This document shows, one piece after another, positions 1 through 11,581 of a stretch of DNA of 64,000 nucleotides; position 1 is the stretch's first letter, and each line of letters starts with the position of its first letter. The stretch is from Sandaracinus sp. (lineage in GTDB: Bacteria; Myxococcota_A; Polyangia; Polyangiales; Houyiibacteriaceae). Position numbers and translations under genes: made by a program. The notes beneath the pieces were generated by a model. That model did no database searches, was not told where the DNA came from, and was given only the letters and a program-made list of their open reading frames with translations. Location: NCBI GenBank assembly GCA_002699025.1, contig PABA01000098.1:37607-101606 (forward strand). The letters run 5' to 3'.

Positions 1-27
1 GGCCTCCCGCGCTCCGGCCTTCCTCCC

Positions 28-75
28 GAAAACGAAAAGAGCGCGTGACTCGCGTCACGCGCTCTCTTCGTTTTC
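28..75 (-). terminator. Strong intrinsic terminator after the HU-type gene
   Basis: A 22-bp near-perfect inverted repeat (arms begin GAAAACGAA and end TTCGTTTTC, one mismatch) surrounds a 4-base loop. The stem is GC-rich at its apex and A/T-rich at its base, so on the minus strand it reads as a hairpin closed by a T-run. It lies about 30 bp past the stop of the HU-type gene, where a terminator is expected. The symmetry means it could act in both directions. Confidence 0.85.
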
Positions 76-105
76 CGGCTCACGGCGTGAGCTCGGCCAC
101 TCCGC

Positions 106-417
106 TCAGAGGACGAGGTCCTTGAGCTTCTTGAGCGGGGTCGCGCGAAGCTTCTTCGACTTCGGCACGTCCTTGTAGAAGATCTCACCGGTACCCGGGT
201 TGCGGAACTTCTTGTTCTTCTGCGCCGGGACTTCCTTCAGCTTCAGCTTGATCAGGTCCGGAACGACGAATTCCTTCGGACCGCGCTTGCCGAGCTCACG
301 CTTGATGAGCTCCCGCATCCCCTCGAAGACGGACGCGACTTCGCGCTTGGTGAGCCCGGTCTTCTCCGCGAGCTCGCCGATGATCTGAGCCTTGGTCATA
401 CGCTTGGTAGCTGCCAT
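106..417 (-). CDS. HU/IHF-family histone-like DNA-binding protein
   Basis: A small basic nucleoid protein of 103 residues that would bind and bend DNA as a dimer. The N-terminal helices carry the usual 'TKAQIIGELAEKTGLTKREV' pattern. The beta-arm retains the family signature RNPGTGE, close to the HU consensus RNPxTGE. The C-terminus is unusually Lys-rich (KSKKLRATPLKKLKDLVL). The ATG at 417 was preferred over an in-frame start 81 bp upstream because GGAGGG sits just before it and the extra residues resemble nothing in the family. Gene and downstream terminator form a single-gene unit. HU and IHF subtypes cannot be separated from this sequence alone. Confidence 0.93.
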   Translation of the reverse strand: MAATKRMTKAQIIGELAEKTGLTKREVASVFEGMRELIKRELGKRGPKEFVVPDLIKLKLKEVPAQKNKKFRNPGTGEIFYKDVPKSKKLRATPLKKLKDLVL

Positions 418-794
418 CGCTCCCTCCAATTCGCATCTTCGGATCCCCCGCGTTTTGTGGGGGTTTGGGCACCATCGGCCCCCCGAAGGACGGCGCATCT
501 ATGCACGGGCTTTTCGCTGCTGACAAGCAGAATTCGTCGGCGGCAGCGATAAAAAACGCGTTCTGGACGGGGTCGCGGGCCCCCTCCCGTCGCGCGGCCC
601 GGCTCCTCGCGCAGGGGCGCGCGCACCGCTCCCCCCATCCCCGGAACGCCCATGGATCACAGCTGATCCCGGCTTCTGGGGAAAACCCTGTGGACGCCTG
701 GGCCTGCCGCCTCGAGCCGCAAGCGCACGAAAACTAAGCGGTTTTCCCGCCACCCGGTCCGCGCCCGGCCCCCCACGTCCCGGTTTTCCCGGGT
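418..794. other. Intergenic region upstream of the HU-type gene
   Basis: No gene is seen in these 377 bases. They hold the HU leader, including a small hairpin (CCCCC at 445-449 pairing with GGGGG at 459-463), a candidate HU promoter at 498-526, and GC-rich sequence up to the ybeY stop codon. A perfect TTATCCACA (DnaA-box consensus) at 795-803 overlaps the ybeY stop. It is isolated and is not evidence of an origin. Confidence 0.5.
498..526 (-). promoter_or_regulatory. Candidate sigma70-type promoter of the HU-type gene
   Basis: On the minus strand TTGTCA (521-526) is followed after 17 bases by CATAGA (498-503), about 80 bp ahead of the start codon. The -35 is good and the -10 is weak. Confidence 0.35.
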
Positions 795-2787
<1,993 letters not shown>

Positions 2788-2788
<1 letters not shown>

Positions 2789-4188
2789 TGTTCCAGAAGG
2801 TCCTCATCGCGCGGCGGGGCGAAGCGGCCGCCCGCGTCGCTCGCACGTGCAAGCGCCTCGGCATCGACGCCGTCGCCCTCTTCAGCGAGGCCGCCGAGAG
2901 CGTGCACGTGGAGGCCTGCGACGTCGCCAAGGAGGTCCAGGCCGAGGACGGTCGGGTCGCCACGGCGGACGTGCTCGCGGCGGCCCGCGAGGCCGGGGTG
3001 GACGCGGTCTACCCGGGCTACGCCTCCTACACGGCGCACCAGGAGCTCGCCCGCCTCTTCGAGGCCGAGGGCCTGCCCTTCGTCGGCCTCGATCCGGACC
3101 TGCTCGACCTGGTGCGCGACCGGATCCGCTTCCGCGAGGTCTGCGACGCGGCGGGCGTGCAGCCCGTACCGGGGGGCCCCGCCGAGAGCCTCTCGGACGC
3201 CTACGACCTCGCGCACCAGATCGGCTTCCCGGTGCTCGTGAAGGGGCCGCTCGCGTCGATGGGCGTGGGGCTGCACCTCGCGCGCGACGAGGAAGAGCTG
3301 AAGCCCGCGTGGGAGGCCGCCCGCGCGAAGGTCGCCGAGGGCCCGCTGGTGGTGGAGCGCCGCATCGACCGGGCGCGGGACATCGAAGTGCTCGTGGCCG
3401 CCGACTCGCACGGCGAGGAGAGCGCCTTCACCGAGTGCGAGACCTCCATCGTCTCCGAGGGGCGCGGCCTGCTCCGGGAGTGCCCCTCGCCGGAGCTCGT
3501 CTTCCGCACGGACGGCGAGGCGCTGCGCGAGATGATGTACGACCTGGCCATCCGGCTGACGCGGCAGCTCGCGCACATCGGCGTGCTCGGCGTGCGCATG
3601 CTGGTGGACCCGGACGGACGCATCTACGTGCGCGGCGCGCGGCTCGGCCTGCCGAACCTGCACGGGGCGCCGGAGATGGTCACGCAGCTCGACCTCGTGG
3701 AGCTGCAGCTTCGCCTGGCCTCGGGCGAGCCCGTGCCGGATGAGGTGCGGCAGCTCCAGCCCTCGGGGCATGCGGTGACCGTGCAGGTGCTGGCCGAGGA
3801 GGACGCGCAGCGCCGCGAGAGCGTCGAGGTGCTCCGCTTCCCCTCGCTTCCGCAGCGCACGACGCGGGTCGAGCCCTCGGTGGCGGAGGGGACGAACGTG
3901 CCCCCGGACGACTGGCCGCGCCTCGCGAAGATCACCTGCTTCGCGCCGATCCGGCACCAGTCGATCCTCACGCTCGATCGGGTGCTCGCGGCGACGCAGG
4001 CCCCGCCGATGAAGACCAACGTGCCGACGCTCCGGCGGGTGCTCATCCACGAGGGCTTCCGCGCTGGGCAGTACGACTGCGACCTCGTCGACGCGCTCAT
4101 GGCGGAGCAGGAGAAGCCGAAGCCGGCGCCCGAGTCGAAGCCGAAGCCGAGGTCGCGCTCGCGGTCGCGCTCGAAGCCGAAGCGCTGA
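2788..4188 (+). CDS. Biotin-carboxylase-like protein with eroded active site
   Basis: The 466 residues follow the biotin carboxylase fold order: N-terminal domain ('KVLIARRGEAAARVARTCKR', compare VLIANRGE), a 'YPGYASYTAHQELA' block, an ATP-grasp region and a C-terminal domain. Key catalytic elements are missing. The glycine-rich ATP loop is reduced to 'VKGPLASMGVG', the RRHQK block is absent, and the region that should read MNTRxQVEHPVTE is 'VRGARLGLPNLHGAPEM', without the catalytic Glu, Asn, Arg and QVEH residues. It ends in a basic low-complexity tail of Lys/Pro then Arg-Ser repeats. No carboxyltransferase or biotin carrier gene is adjacent. It probably does not carboxylate biotin; a regulatory or scaffold role coupled to enolase is a guess. 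Confidence 0.75.
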
Positions 4189-4246
4189 GCGGCGCGCGAC
4201 GCGGCGGAGAGGCATGCCGCGGGCCCGCTCCCGTATGCTCGCGTCG

Positions 4247-5902
4247 ATGCGCCCCTCCCGCCTCCTCCTCGCGCTGATGCTCGGCTGCGGGCCCGCCACC
4301 ACGCCCGCGCCGCCCGCCACGCCCGTGTCGCCCGCTCCGCCCCCGGCGACGCCGGAGGCGCTGCGGGTGGCTGGTGACGACGCGCTCTTCACGCTCTTCC
4401 TGCGACCGGAGCGCTGGGAGGAGGTGCGCGCGAGCACCCGCCCGCTCCTGCAGCTTCCCTTGCCGCGCGAGCTGCACGGCCTCCTCGCGGCGCCGACGCC
4501 CGCCGACGCGGGCCGCGCGCTGCTCCCGCGCGAGCTCCGCGGGCTCTTCGAAGAGCTCCCGGGCCTCGACCCGGCCCGGCCGGTCGTGATCCGCATCGGC
4601 GAGGTCGGCGCACCGGGCCTCGCGCAGGCCGTCGCGGTGAGCCGGATGGACGCTCGAAGCTCCCTGCGTCACGTGATCGCGCTTCCGGCGCGCGATGGAG
4701 CCGCGCTCGAGGCCGCGCTCCAGCGCGAGCTGGCGGCGGCGCCCGGCGCGGGCGCCACCACCGCGCTCCACCGCAGCCACGGCCACGTCTTCGTCGTCTT
4801 CTCCCCCGGTGGGGCGCCGTCCACCGACGGGCTCGTGGGTGACGGCCCTGCGGAGCCGACGGCCGCCGCGCGCCACGCCGCGGACGACGCGCACCCGCTC
4901 GCCATGCTCGTCCGACCGGGGCGGGCCCAGGCGTGGAGCACGGCGTCTGGCGCGAGCCACATCGCCCTCGCCCTGGCGATGGTCGCCGACCGCCAGGAGG
5001 AGCTCCGGCTCGCGGGCCTCGCGGACGTCGCCCGGGCCCACCTCCACACCGAGTCGGCCGGCGACGAGCTGGCGGCGATCGGCGTCGCCCTCGCGCCCCC
5101 GGAGACGCCCGAGGCGCGCGCGGCCCTCACCTTCGTCGCCAGCCTCGGGGAGCGAGGGCGAGGGCTCGTGGCAGCGGGCGCGTCGCCCTCCCCGACCGCG
5201 TCCGGGGGCCCGCCTTCCGCGTTGACGTTCCGGAGCGCCCTCGACCTCGGCGCCATGCGCGACGCGGCCGGGCCGCCACCCAGCTTCGCCGAGCTGGGCT
5301 CGCCGGGGCGGATCGCGCGGAGCTTCCAGGCCTGCGGGTACGGCTGCCTCGTCGCCGCGGCCAGCGACCCCTTCGCCCACGCGGCCCTGGCGGAGAGCCT
5401 CGGCGCGCTCCCCAGCGCTCGGAGCGAGGGGCTGCTCGCGAGCGTCGTCGATCCGGCGTTGCCGCCCGGGGCGGTCGAAGGGCGCCTGGACGTCGCCCTG
5501 CTCGGCGAGCGCGTCGGGGAGCGGGAGATCGCCGCGCTCGCGGAGGTGGTGCCGGCGCTCACGCTCCGGAGCCGGGTGGTGGACGGCGCCTGGGTCGGCG
5601 TCTTCGGCGGCGAGCGCGCGGCCGAGCGACGGCTGGACGACCTCGTCGCGCGAGCCCGGGGGACGCGGCCGGTCGCGTCGGGCGCGCGCGAGAACGACGC
5701 CGCCCGCGCGTGCCTCCGGCGCTTCGGGCATGCCGTCGTCGACGGGCTGGAGGTCTTCACCGCGGCCGCCCCGGAGGAGCGCGAGCGCCTCGTCGCGGCG
5801 GCGCGCGCCGAAGCCGCCCCGCACCGCGCCTGCGCGGCGGCCGACCCGACGCTCGCGGACGCGCTGGCGGGCTGGGACGCGGTCCTCGCCGAGCTCCCCT
5901 GA
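4247..5902 (+). CDS. Putative lipoprotein, 551 aa, function unknown
   Basis: Begins with a short charged N-terminus, a hydrophobic stretch and a lipobox-like 'LMLGC', then a Pro/Thr/Ala-rich linker of about 25 residues. The rest is a long Ala/Glu/Leu-rich region with no motif I recognise and a few scattered cysteines. Two halves near residues 75-200 and 220-480 look compositionally alike. The start at 4247 is chosen because it places the signal peptide at the N-terminus; an earlier in-frame ATG at 4214 would add 11 basic residues. It is downstream of the carboxylase-like gene by 58 bp and could be co-transcribed. Confidence 0.7.
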   Translation: MRPSRLLLALMLGCGPATTPAPPATPVSPAPPPATPEALRVAGDDALFTLFLRPERWEEVRASTRPLLQLPLPRELHGLLAAPTPADAGRALLPRELRGLFEELPGLDPARPVVIRIGEVGAPGLAQAVAVSRMDARSSLRHVIALPARDGAALEAALQRELAAAPGAGATTALHRSHGHVFVVFSPGGAPSTDGLVGDGPAEPTAAARHAADDAHPLAMLVRPGRAQAWSTASGASHIALALAMVADRQEELRLAGLADVARAHLHTESAGDELAAIGVALAPPETPEARAALTFVASLGERGRGLVAAGASPSPTASGGPPSALTFRSALDLGAMRDAAGPPPSFAELGSPGRIARSFQACGYGCLVAAASDPFAHAALAESLGALPSARSEGLLASVVDPALPPGAVEGRLDVALLGERVGEREIAALAEVVPALTLRSRVVDGAWVGVFGGERAAERRLDDLVARARGTRPVASGARENDAARACLRRFGHAVVDGLEVFTAAAPEERERLVAAARAEAAPHRACAAADPTLADALAGWDAVLAELP

Positions 5903-5972
5903 CGGCGCCTCCGAGGGGGGGCCCTTCCCCCTCGTGGCGGCGCGGAGTATCGTCGCGTCCGTGCCGGGGGGG

Positions 5973-6569
5973 ATGGTACGGGTGGAGGAGTCCGGGCTCA
6001 CGGAGCGCGCGCGGGAGGCGATCCGCCAGGCCGCTCCCCCGAAGAGCGTGGCGCACAGCGAGACGGCCGGCACCGCGTTCCTCATCGGCCTCGTGGGCTT
6101 CATCGCCACCGTCATGAACGTCGGGAGCATCGCGCGCGGCGAGGCCGACTGGGTGAACTACGTCGGCGCCGTGATCGGGCTCGGGCTGCTCTGGCTCGGC
6201 GTCTCGATGTTCCGCCAGCGGCTGGGCTCGACGATCGGCGAGTTCGAGCTGCTCTGCCCGGCCTTCTACGTGCGCTCACAGGGGATGGGTCACGTCGAGG
6301 TCTACCCCTGGGGCGCCTGCCGGGACGTCTCCTTCACCGAGGTGAAGACGAAGGGCGTCGTCTACAACCACACGGTGATGCGTTGCCACTTCGAGGGGGG
6401 CGCGGTCGACTTCATCGCCGTGCTGGAGACGCCCCACCGCGCGCACCCGGCCGCTTCGCCCGCCTTCGCCCCGAAGATCCAGCTGATCGAGCAGGCCCGC
6501 CTCGCGCTGGCCCAGGGGCGCTACGCCGCATTGCCCGGCGCCGACCTCTTCCCGTCCGCGCTGCCCTGA
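5973..6569 (+). CDS. Small membrane protein with two predicted helices
   Basis: 198 residues. Two hydrophobic segments lie near residues 31-50 ('FLIGLVGFIATVMNVG') and 62-79 ('VGAVIGLGLLWLGVSMF'). The cytosol-facing remainder ('FELLCPAFYVRSQGMGHVEVYPW') resembles the PH-like cores found after paired helices in many bacterial membrane proteins, but the match is loose. The ATG at 5973 follows a G-rich tract; an in-frame GTG lies 12 bp upstream. Its 3' end overlaps the convergent neighbour by 49 bp, so either this stop or the neighbour's reading could be affected by mRNA-mRNA pairing. Function unknown. Confidence 0.65.
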   Translation: MVRVEESGLTERAREAIRQAAPPKSVAHSETAGTAFLIGLVGFIATVMNVGSIARGEADWVNYVGAVIGLGLLWLGVSMFRQRLGSTIGEFELLCPAFYVRSQGMGHVEVYPWGACRDVSFTEVKTKGVVYNHTVMRCHFEGGAVDFIAVLETPHRAHPAASPAFAPKIQLIEQARLALAQGRYAALPGADLFPSALP

Positions 6570-7093
6570 ACGGGCAAGGCGCTCCGGGCCACCTCCTCGA
6601 GCGCGGCGACGAGCTCGCGCGATCCGCGGGACGTGAAGGCGCTCGTGAGGAGGACGAGGGGGAGGCCCCCGGCGAAGACGCCGACGAGGGCGAAGACGGC
6701 GAGCCGGAGCTTGAAGGGCCAGTCCCCCGGGAGCTGCGGACCGAGGAAGACGAGCGCGGCCCCGGTGCCGAGGACCATGCCCAGCACGCCGATGGCGAAG
6801 GCGGCGCGCGACTCGGCGACCACCCGCACGTCCACGACCCGCTCGCGCCGATCGCCCGCGAGCGAGAGCGTGGCCCCGGCCATGAGCCCGCGGGCAAAGG
6901 CGATCTGCATGACGGCGTGCTTCCCGTCGGCGGCGTGCGCGACCCGGCCGGGGGGCAGCCGAGGGTCACGGCTCGCCGCGTCCAGCACGCGCTCGGCGAT
7001 GCGCTGGAGAGAGGTCATGGACGCCGCGGGCGCGATGCCCCGCGGATCGAGGCTGGCCTCGTTTACCCGGAGCTCCACCGGTCGTCCCCCCAT
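6521..7093 (-). CDS. Small membrane protein, unknown function
   Basis: 190 residues from the ATG at 7093. The N-terminal part is soluble and mixed-charge ('VNEASLDPRGIAPAASMTSLQRIAERVLD'). Two hydrophobic stretches follow near residues 97-117 and 126-150. The C-terminal segment 'GSRELVAALEEVARSALPV' looks amphipathic. An alternative start at 7018 would remove the first 25 residues; neither has a good ribosome binding site. The gene is convergent with, and overlaps by 49 bp, the small membrane protein to its left. No family was recognised. Confidence 0.55.
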   Translation of the reverse strand: MGGRPVELRVNEASLDPRGIAPAASMTSLQRIAERVLDAASRDPRLPPGRVAHAADGKHAVMQIAFARGLMAGATLSLAGDRRERVVDVRVVAESRAAFAIGVLGMVLGTGAALVFLGPQLPGDWPFKLRLAVFALVGVFAGGLPLVLLTSAFTSRGSRELVAALEEVARSALPVQGSADGKRSAPGNAA

Positions 7094-7328
7094 GCGCTTG
7101 GGTAGCTCGCCCCGCGAGCGGGGGTCAAGGCCGCCTCGGCCGGAGCAGGAGGGTGGGCCCGGCACGCGCGACTTCGCCTCCAGGCCCCCCCCGGCGACGC
7201 GGTCGAGGTCGGGGTCGGGCCCCCCTTCGGCGGACGCGAGGTCGCCGCGCGCTCCGACCCGACGCCCGGCAGGCGCGCCGCCTCCCTACCGGCGCCGTCC
7301 CGGGCCTCCCCCGGGGCTCGGCGCGCGC

Positions 7329-8777
<1,449 letters not shown>

Positions 8778-8824
8778 CGGCAGGCCCAGCATAGCGCGGG
8801 CCGCCGGGACCTCGGCCGCCCCCT

Positions 8825-9685
8825 TCACGCGGCCCGCCGACCCCGCGCCGGGAGGTGGATCGCGCGCCCCTCGCGCGCCGCCTCGCAGGAGGGGAAGAGG
8901 GCCCGGGCGCGCTCCTCGATGGCCGCGACGCCGGCGTCGTCCCGGCCCGGGTCGTGGTGGAAGAGCACCAGGTGCCCGACGCCCGCCGCCGCCGCGAGCT
9001 CGGCGCCGGCCTCGAAGGTGGAGTGGCCCCAGCCCGTCTTCGCCATGCCCACCTCGCCCCGGTACTCCTCGGGCGTGTACTGGCTGTCGTAGATGAGCAC
9101 GTCGGCGCCCTGGGCGAGGCGCGCGAGGGTGGGGTCGATGCAGGCGTAGTGCTCGGTGTCCGTGGCGTAGACGACGCTCCGGCCGCCGGCCTCGAGGCGG
9201 AAGGCGAAGACGCCGCCGCCCGGGTGGTTGAGCTTGGCCGCGCGCACCTCGACCTCGCCCTGGCGGAAGCGTTGACCGTGCCGGAGCTCGCGGTACTCGC
9301 GGTGCGAAGGGAGCTCCTCCCAGGCGACCGGGAAGGTGGGCTCGCGCATCTGGAGGGCGAGGGCCTCGCGGAGGCTCCGGTCGCGCGTGCCCTGGCCGGC
9401 GAAGCGGAGGCGGGTCGGGCCGAGGTAGAGGGGCGCGAAGAAGGGGAGCCCCTGGATGTGGTCCCAGTGGAGGTGAGAGAGGAGGATCGTCGCGTCCACC
9501 GGCTGCCCCTCCGCCATGAGCGCGTCGCCGAGACCGCGGAGGCCCGTGCCGGCGTCGAGGATCAGGCGCGTGTCGCCGAAGCGCACCTCCACGCAGCTCG
9601 TGTTCCCGCCCACGCCCAGGGTCCGCTCGCCCGGCGTCGCGATGCTCCCGCGCACGCCCCAGAATCGAATGGTCATCTCGTCCAT
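8825..9685 (-). CDS. Metallo-beta-lactamase-fold hydrolase (cyclic phosphodiesterase-like)
   Basis: 286 residues with the MBL-fold metal motif HLHWDH at 71-76, and later 'NHPGG', 'YATDTE' and 'LFHHDP' supplying the remaining metal ligands. The N-terminus 'IRFWGVRGSIATPG' followed by 'GGNTSCVEV' is typical of the PhnP/cyclic-phosphodiesterase-like branch common in delta-type proteobacteria. The ATG at 9685 has GGAAGGAG upstream; the longer open frame is leader. It lies upstream of the sigma54 activator with a 47-bp gap in the same direction, so the two may be one operon and the hydrolase could act on a nucleotide signal. That link is inference. Confidence 0.85.
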   Translation of the reverse strand: MDEMTIRFWGVRGSIATPGERTLGVGGNTSCVEVRFGDTRLILDAGTGLRGLGDALMAEGQPVDATILLSHLHWDHIQGLPFFAPLYLGPTRLRFAGQGTRDRSLREALALQMREPTFPVAWEELPSHREYRELRHGQRFRQGEVEVRAAKLNHPGGGVFAFRLEAGGRSVVYATDTEHYACIDPTLARLAQGADVLIYDSQYTPEEYRGEVGMAKTGWGHSTFEAGAELAAAAGVGHLVLFHHDPGRDDAGVAAIEERARALFPSCEAAREGRAIHLPARGRRAA

Positions 9686-9909
9686 GCTGGCTCTCCTTCC
9701 GCCCCGCCACGTCGCGGGGCACGGAGCAGGTAGAGCGAAGCCCGTGCCACGCCTCACGAAGCTGGAATCATTCGACTTTCGCGCGGCACGCCCCTCGCGG
9801 ATCGCACTGTTTTGGTGCACCCTGCCCGAGCGTGGAGCGCCTCGGAGGCCCGCCCGAACGGGCCGCGGGCCCGCTGGCGAGCCCCGGGCTGCGGCGCTAG
9901 GACGCCCCC

Positions 9910-10524
9910 ATGACGAAGCCCAAGGGCACGAACCTGACCTGGCACTCGGGCGAGGTGGACGCGGCGGCGCGCGCGAAGGCGCATGGGCACCAGGGCGTCG
10001 TGCTCTGGCTGACGGGGCTGAGCGGCTCCGGCAAGAGCACGCTCTCGCACCGGGTCGAGCGTCGGCTGATCGAGCGCGGCTGCTTCGCCTACGTGCTCGA
10101 CGGGGACAACGTCCGCCACGGGCTGAACGCGGACCTCGGCTTCGCGCCCGAGGAGCGCAAGGAGAACATCCGGCGCGTCGGCGAGGTGGCGCGGCTCTTC
10201 GCGGACGCGGGGGCGATCGTGCTGACGGCGTTCATCTCGCCCTACCGCGCGGACCGGCAGCGCGTGCGCGAGCTGCTCGCGCCGCGGCAGTTCGTGGAGG
10301 TCCACGTGGCGGCCGATCTCGCGACCTGCGAGGCGCGCGATCCGAAGGGGCTCTACGCGAAGGCGCGGAAGGGGGAGATCCCGCAGTTCACGGGGATCAG
10401 CGCGCCCTACGAGGCGCCCGAGAGCCCGGAGCTCCGCGTGGACACGGGCGCCGAGAACGTGGACGCGAGCGCGCAGCGGGTGGTCGACTGGCTGGAGGCG
10501 GAGGGGTACCTCTCGGGGGGTTGA
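9910..10524 (+). CDS. cysC: Adenylylsulfate (APS) kinase
   Basis: Phosphorylates adenosine 5'-phosphosulfate to PAPS in sulfate activation. The 204 residues match stand-alone APS kinase. Seen: 'GVVLWLTGLSGSGKST' with Walker A at 36-43, 'LDGDNVRHGLNADLGF', 'FISPYRADR' and 'KGLYAKARKGEI', all characteristic. No cysD/cysN or PAPS reductase gene is adjacent, so here it may feed sulfotransferases or a remote assimilation operon. It is divergent from the MBL-fold gene, with about 220 bp between starts. Confidence 0.97.
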   Translation: MTKPKGTNLTWHSGEVDAAARAKAHGHQGVVLWLTGLSGSGKSTLSHRVERRLIERGCFAYVLDGDNVRHGLNADLGFAPEERKENIRRVGEVARLFADAGAIVLTAFISPYRADRQRVRELLAPRQFVEVHVAADLATCEARDPKGLYAKARKGEIPQFTGISAPYEAPESPELRVDTGAENVDASAQRVVDWLEAEGYLSGG

Positions 10525-10609
10525 GCGGCGGCGATGGGGCGACGTGCCATCCCGCTCGGGCTCCTCGCCTCCCGGCGCCCGAACGGGCATGGGTGAGCGT
10601 CGCCGCGCG

Positions 10610-11581
10610 TCAGCGCGTCGCCAGGCGGTCGGCCAGCGCGATCACCGTCAGCGGTGACGACCCCTCCGCCTTGTTGTTCGCGATGATCCACGCGTCCACG
10701 TCGGCCTCCCCGGCCGCGTCGATCAGCTCCACCACCTCGTCGCGCATCGCCGGCTGCGGCGCGACCAGGCGATCGAAGGGGTCGAAGGCCTTCTTCAGGT
10801 CCGCGTAGCGCTTGCCCGGCGGGATCATCAGCCGCGCCACGAGCGCCACGCCCGGGACGCTCCCCCCGGCCGCCTCGAGCTGCGCCGCGAGGCCGGGCAT
10901 GCGCTCCCAGTAGTTGAAGACGTGCGCGCCGCCGAGGTCGCGGAGCACGTCGAAGTAGCGCGGCGTCATCAGCCGCCGGTCGCGGAGCTCGAAGGCGTAG
11001 GTGTGATGCCGCGGCGCGTTCGCGAGGAAGCGCGCGACGGCGTCGGCGAAGCCCTTCGGGTTCACCGGCCCCGGCGCAGGCGGGATCTCGAGCACGAAGG
11101 GGCCCTGGTGCTCCGCGAAGGCGGCGTCGATGGGCCCGAGCACCGCGTCCTCGAAGAGGGCCACGTCGAGGAAGCGGCGGTTGAAGGTGCCGGCGCGCTC
11201 CCGGTCCTGCTTCGGGAAGACGCGCGTCGTGATCTCCTTCCAGACCTTCGCCACGCAGCGAAAGCCCGGCGGGAGCTGCTCGGCGTAGCGCCGGAGGTCC
11301 TTCTCGGGGATGGGGCCGTAGTAGCTGCGGTCGATGCCGACCGTGCGGAAGAGCGGGAAGCGCGCGTACTCCTCGAGGCTCTCGCGGACGAAGGCCTGCT
11401 GGTTGCGGTAGGCCCGGTGGTAGACGACGCCGGCCCAGCCCGGGAAGGTCCAGCTCGAGGTGCCGAAGCGGACGTGCGCCGGGAGCGCGGCGGCGAGGCG
11501 GGCCCAGCGCTCCAGGGGCGGCACGCTCGGGCGGGCGCCGAAGAGGCCGAGCTGGCCGTCGCCGTAGAGCTCGTCGCTCAT
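10610..11581 (-). CDS. DUF72 family protein (YecE-like TIM barrel)
   Basis: 323 residues. The core 'VRFGTSSWTFPGWAGVVYH' matches the family opening GxSsWxxpxW, followed by 'FRTVGIDRSYYGPI', 'FRCVAKVWKEIT', 'FVLEIPP', 'YAFELRD' and 'VDAWIIANNKAEG', the last corresponding to the conserved YxyfNNdxxg block. The biochemical role of DUF72 is not established. Its ATG overlaps the mltG stop as ATGA, so it is probably translationally coupled as the third gene of a ruvX-mltG-DUF72 operon. Confidence 0.88.
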   Translation of the reverse strand: MSDELYGDGQLGLFGARPSVPPLERWARLAAALPAHVRFGTSSWTFPGWAGVVYHRAYRNQQAFVRESLEEYARFPLFRTVGIDRSYYGPIPEKDLRRYAEQLPPGFRCVAKVWKEITTRVFPKQDRERAGTFNRRFLDVALFEDAVLGPIDAAFAEHQGPFVLEIPPAPGPVNPKGFADAVARFLANAPRHHTYAFELRDRRLMTPRYFDVLRDLGGAHVFNYWERMPGLAAQLEAAGGSVPGVALVARLMIPPGKRYADLKKAFDPFDRLVAPQPAMRDEVVELIDAAGEADVDAWIIANNKAEGSSPLTVIALADRLATR

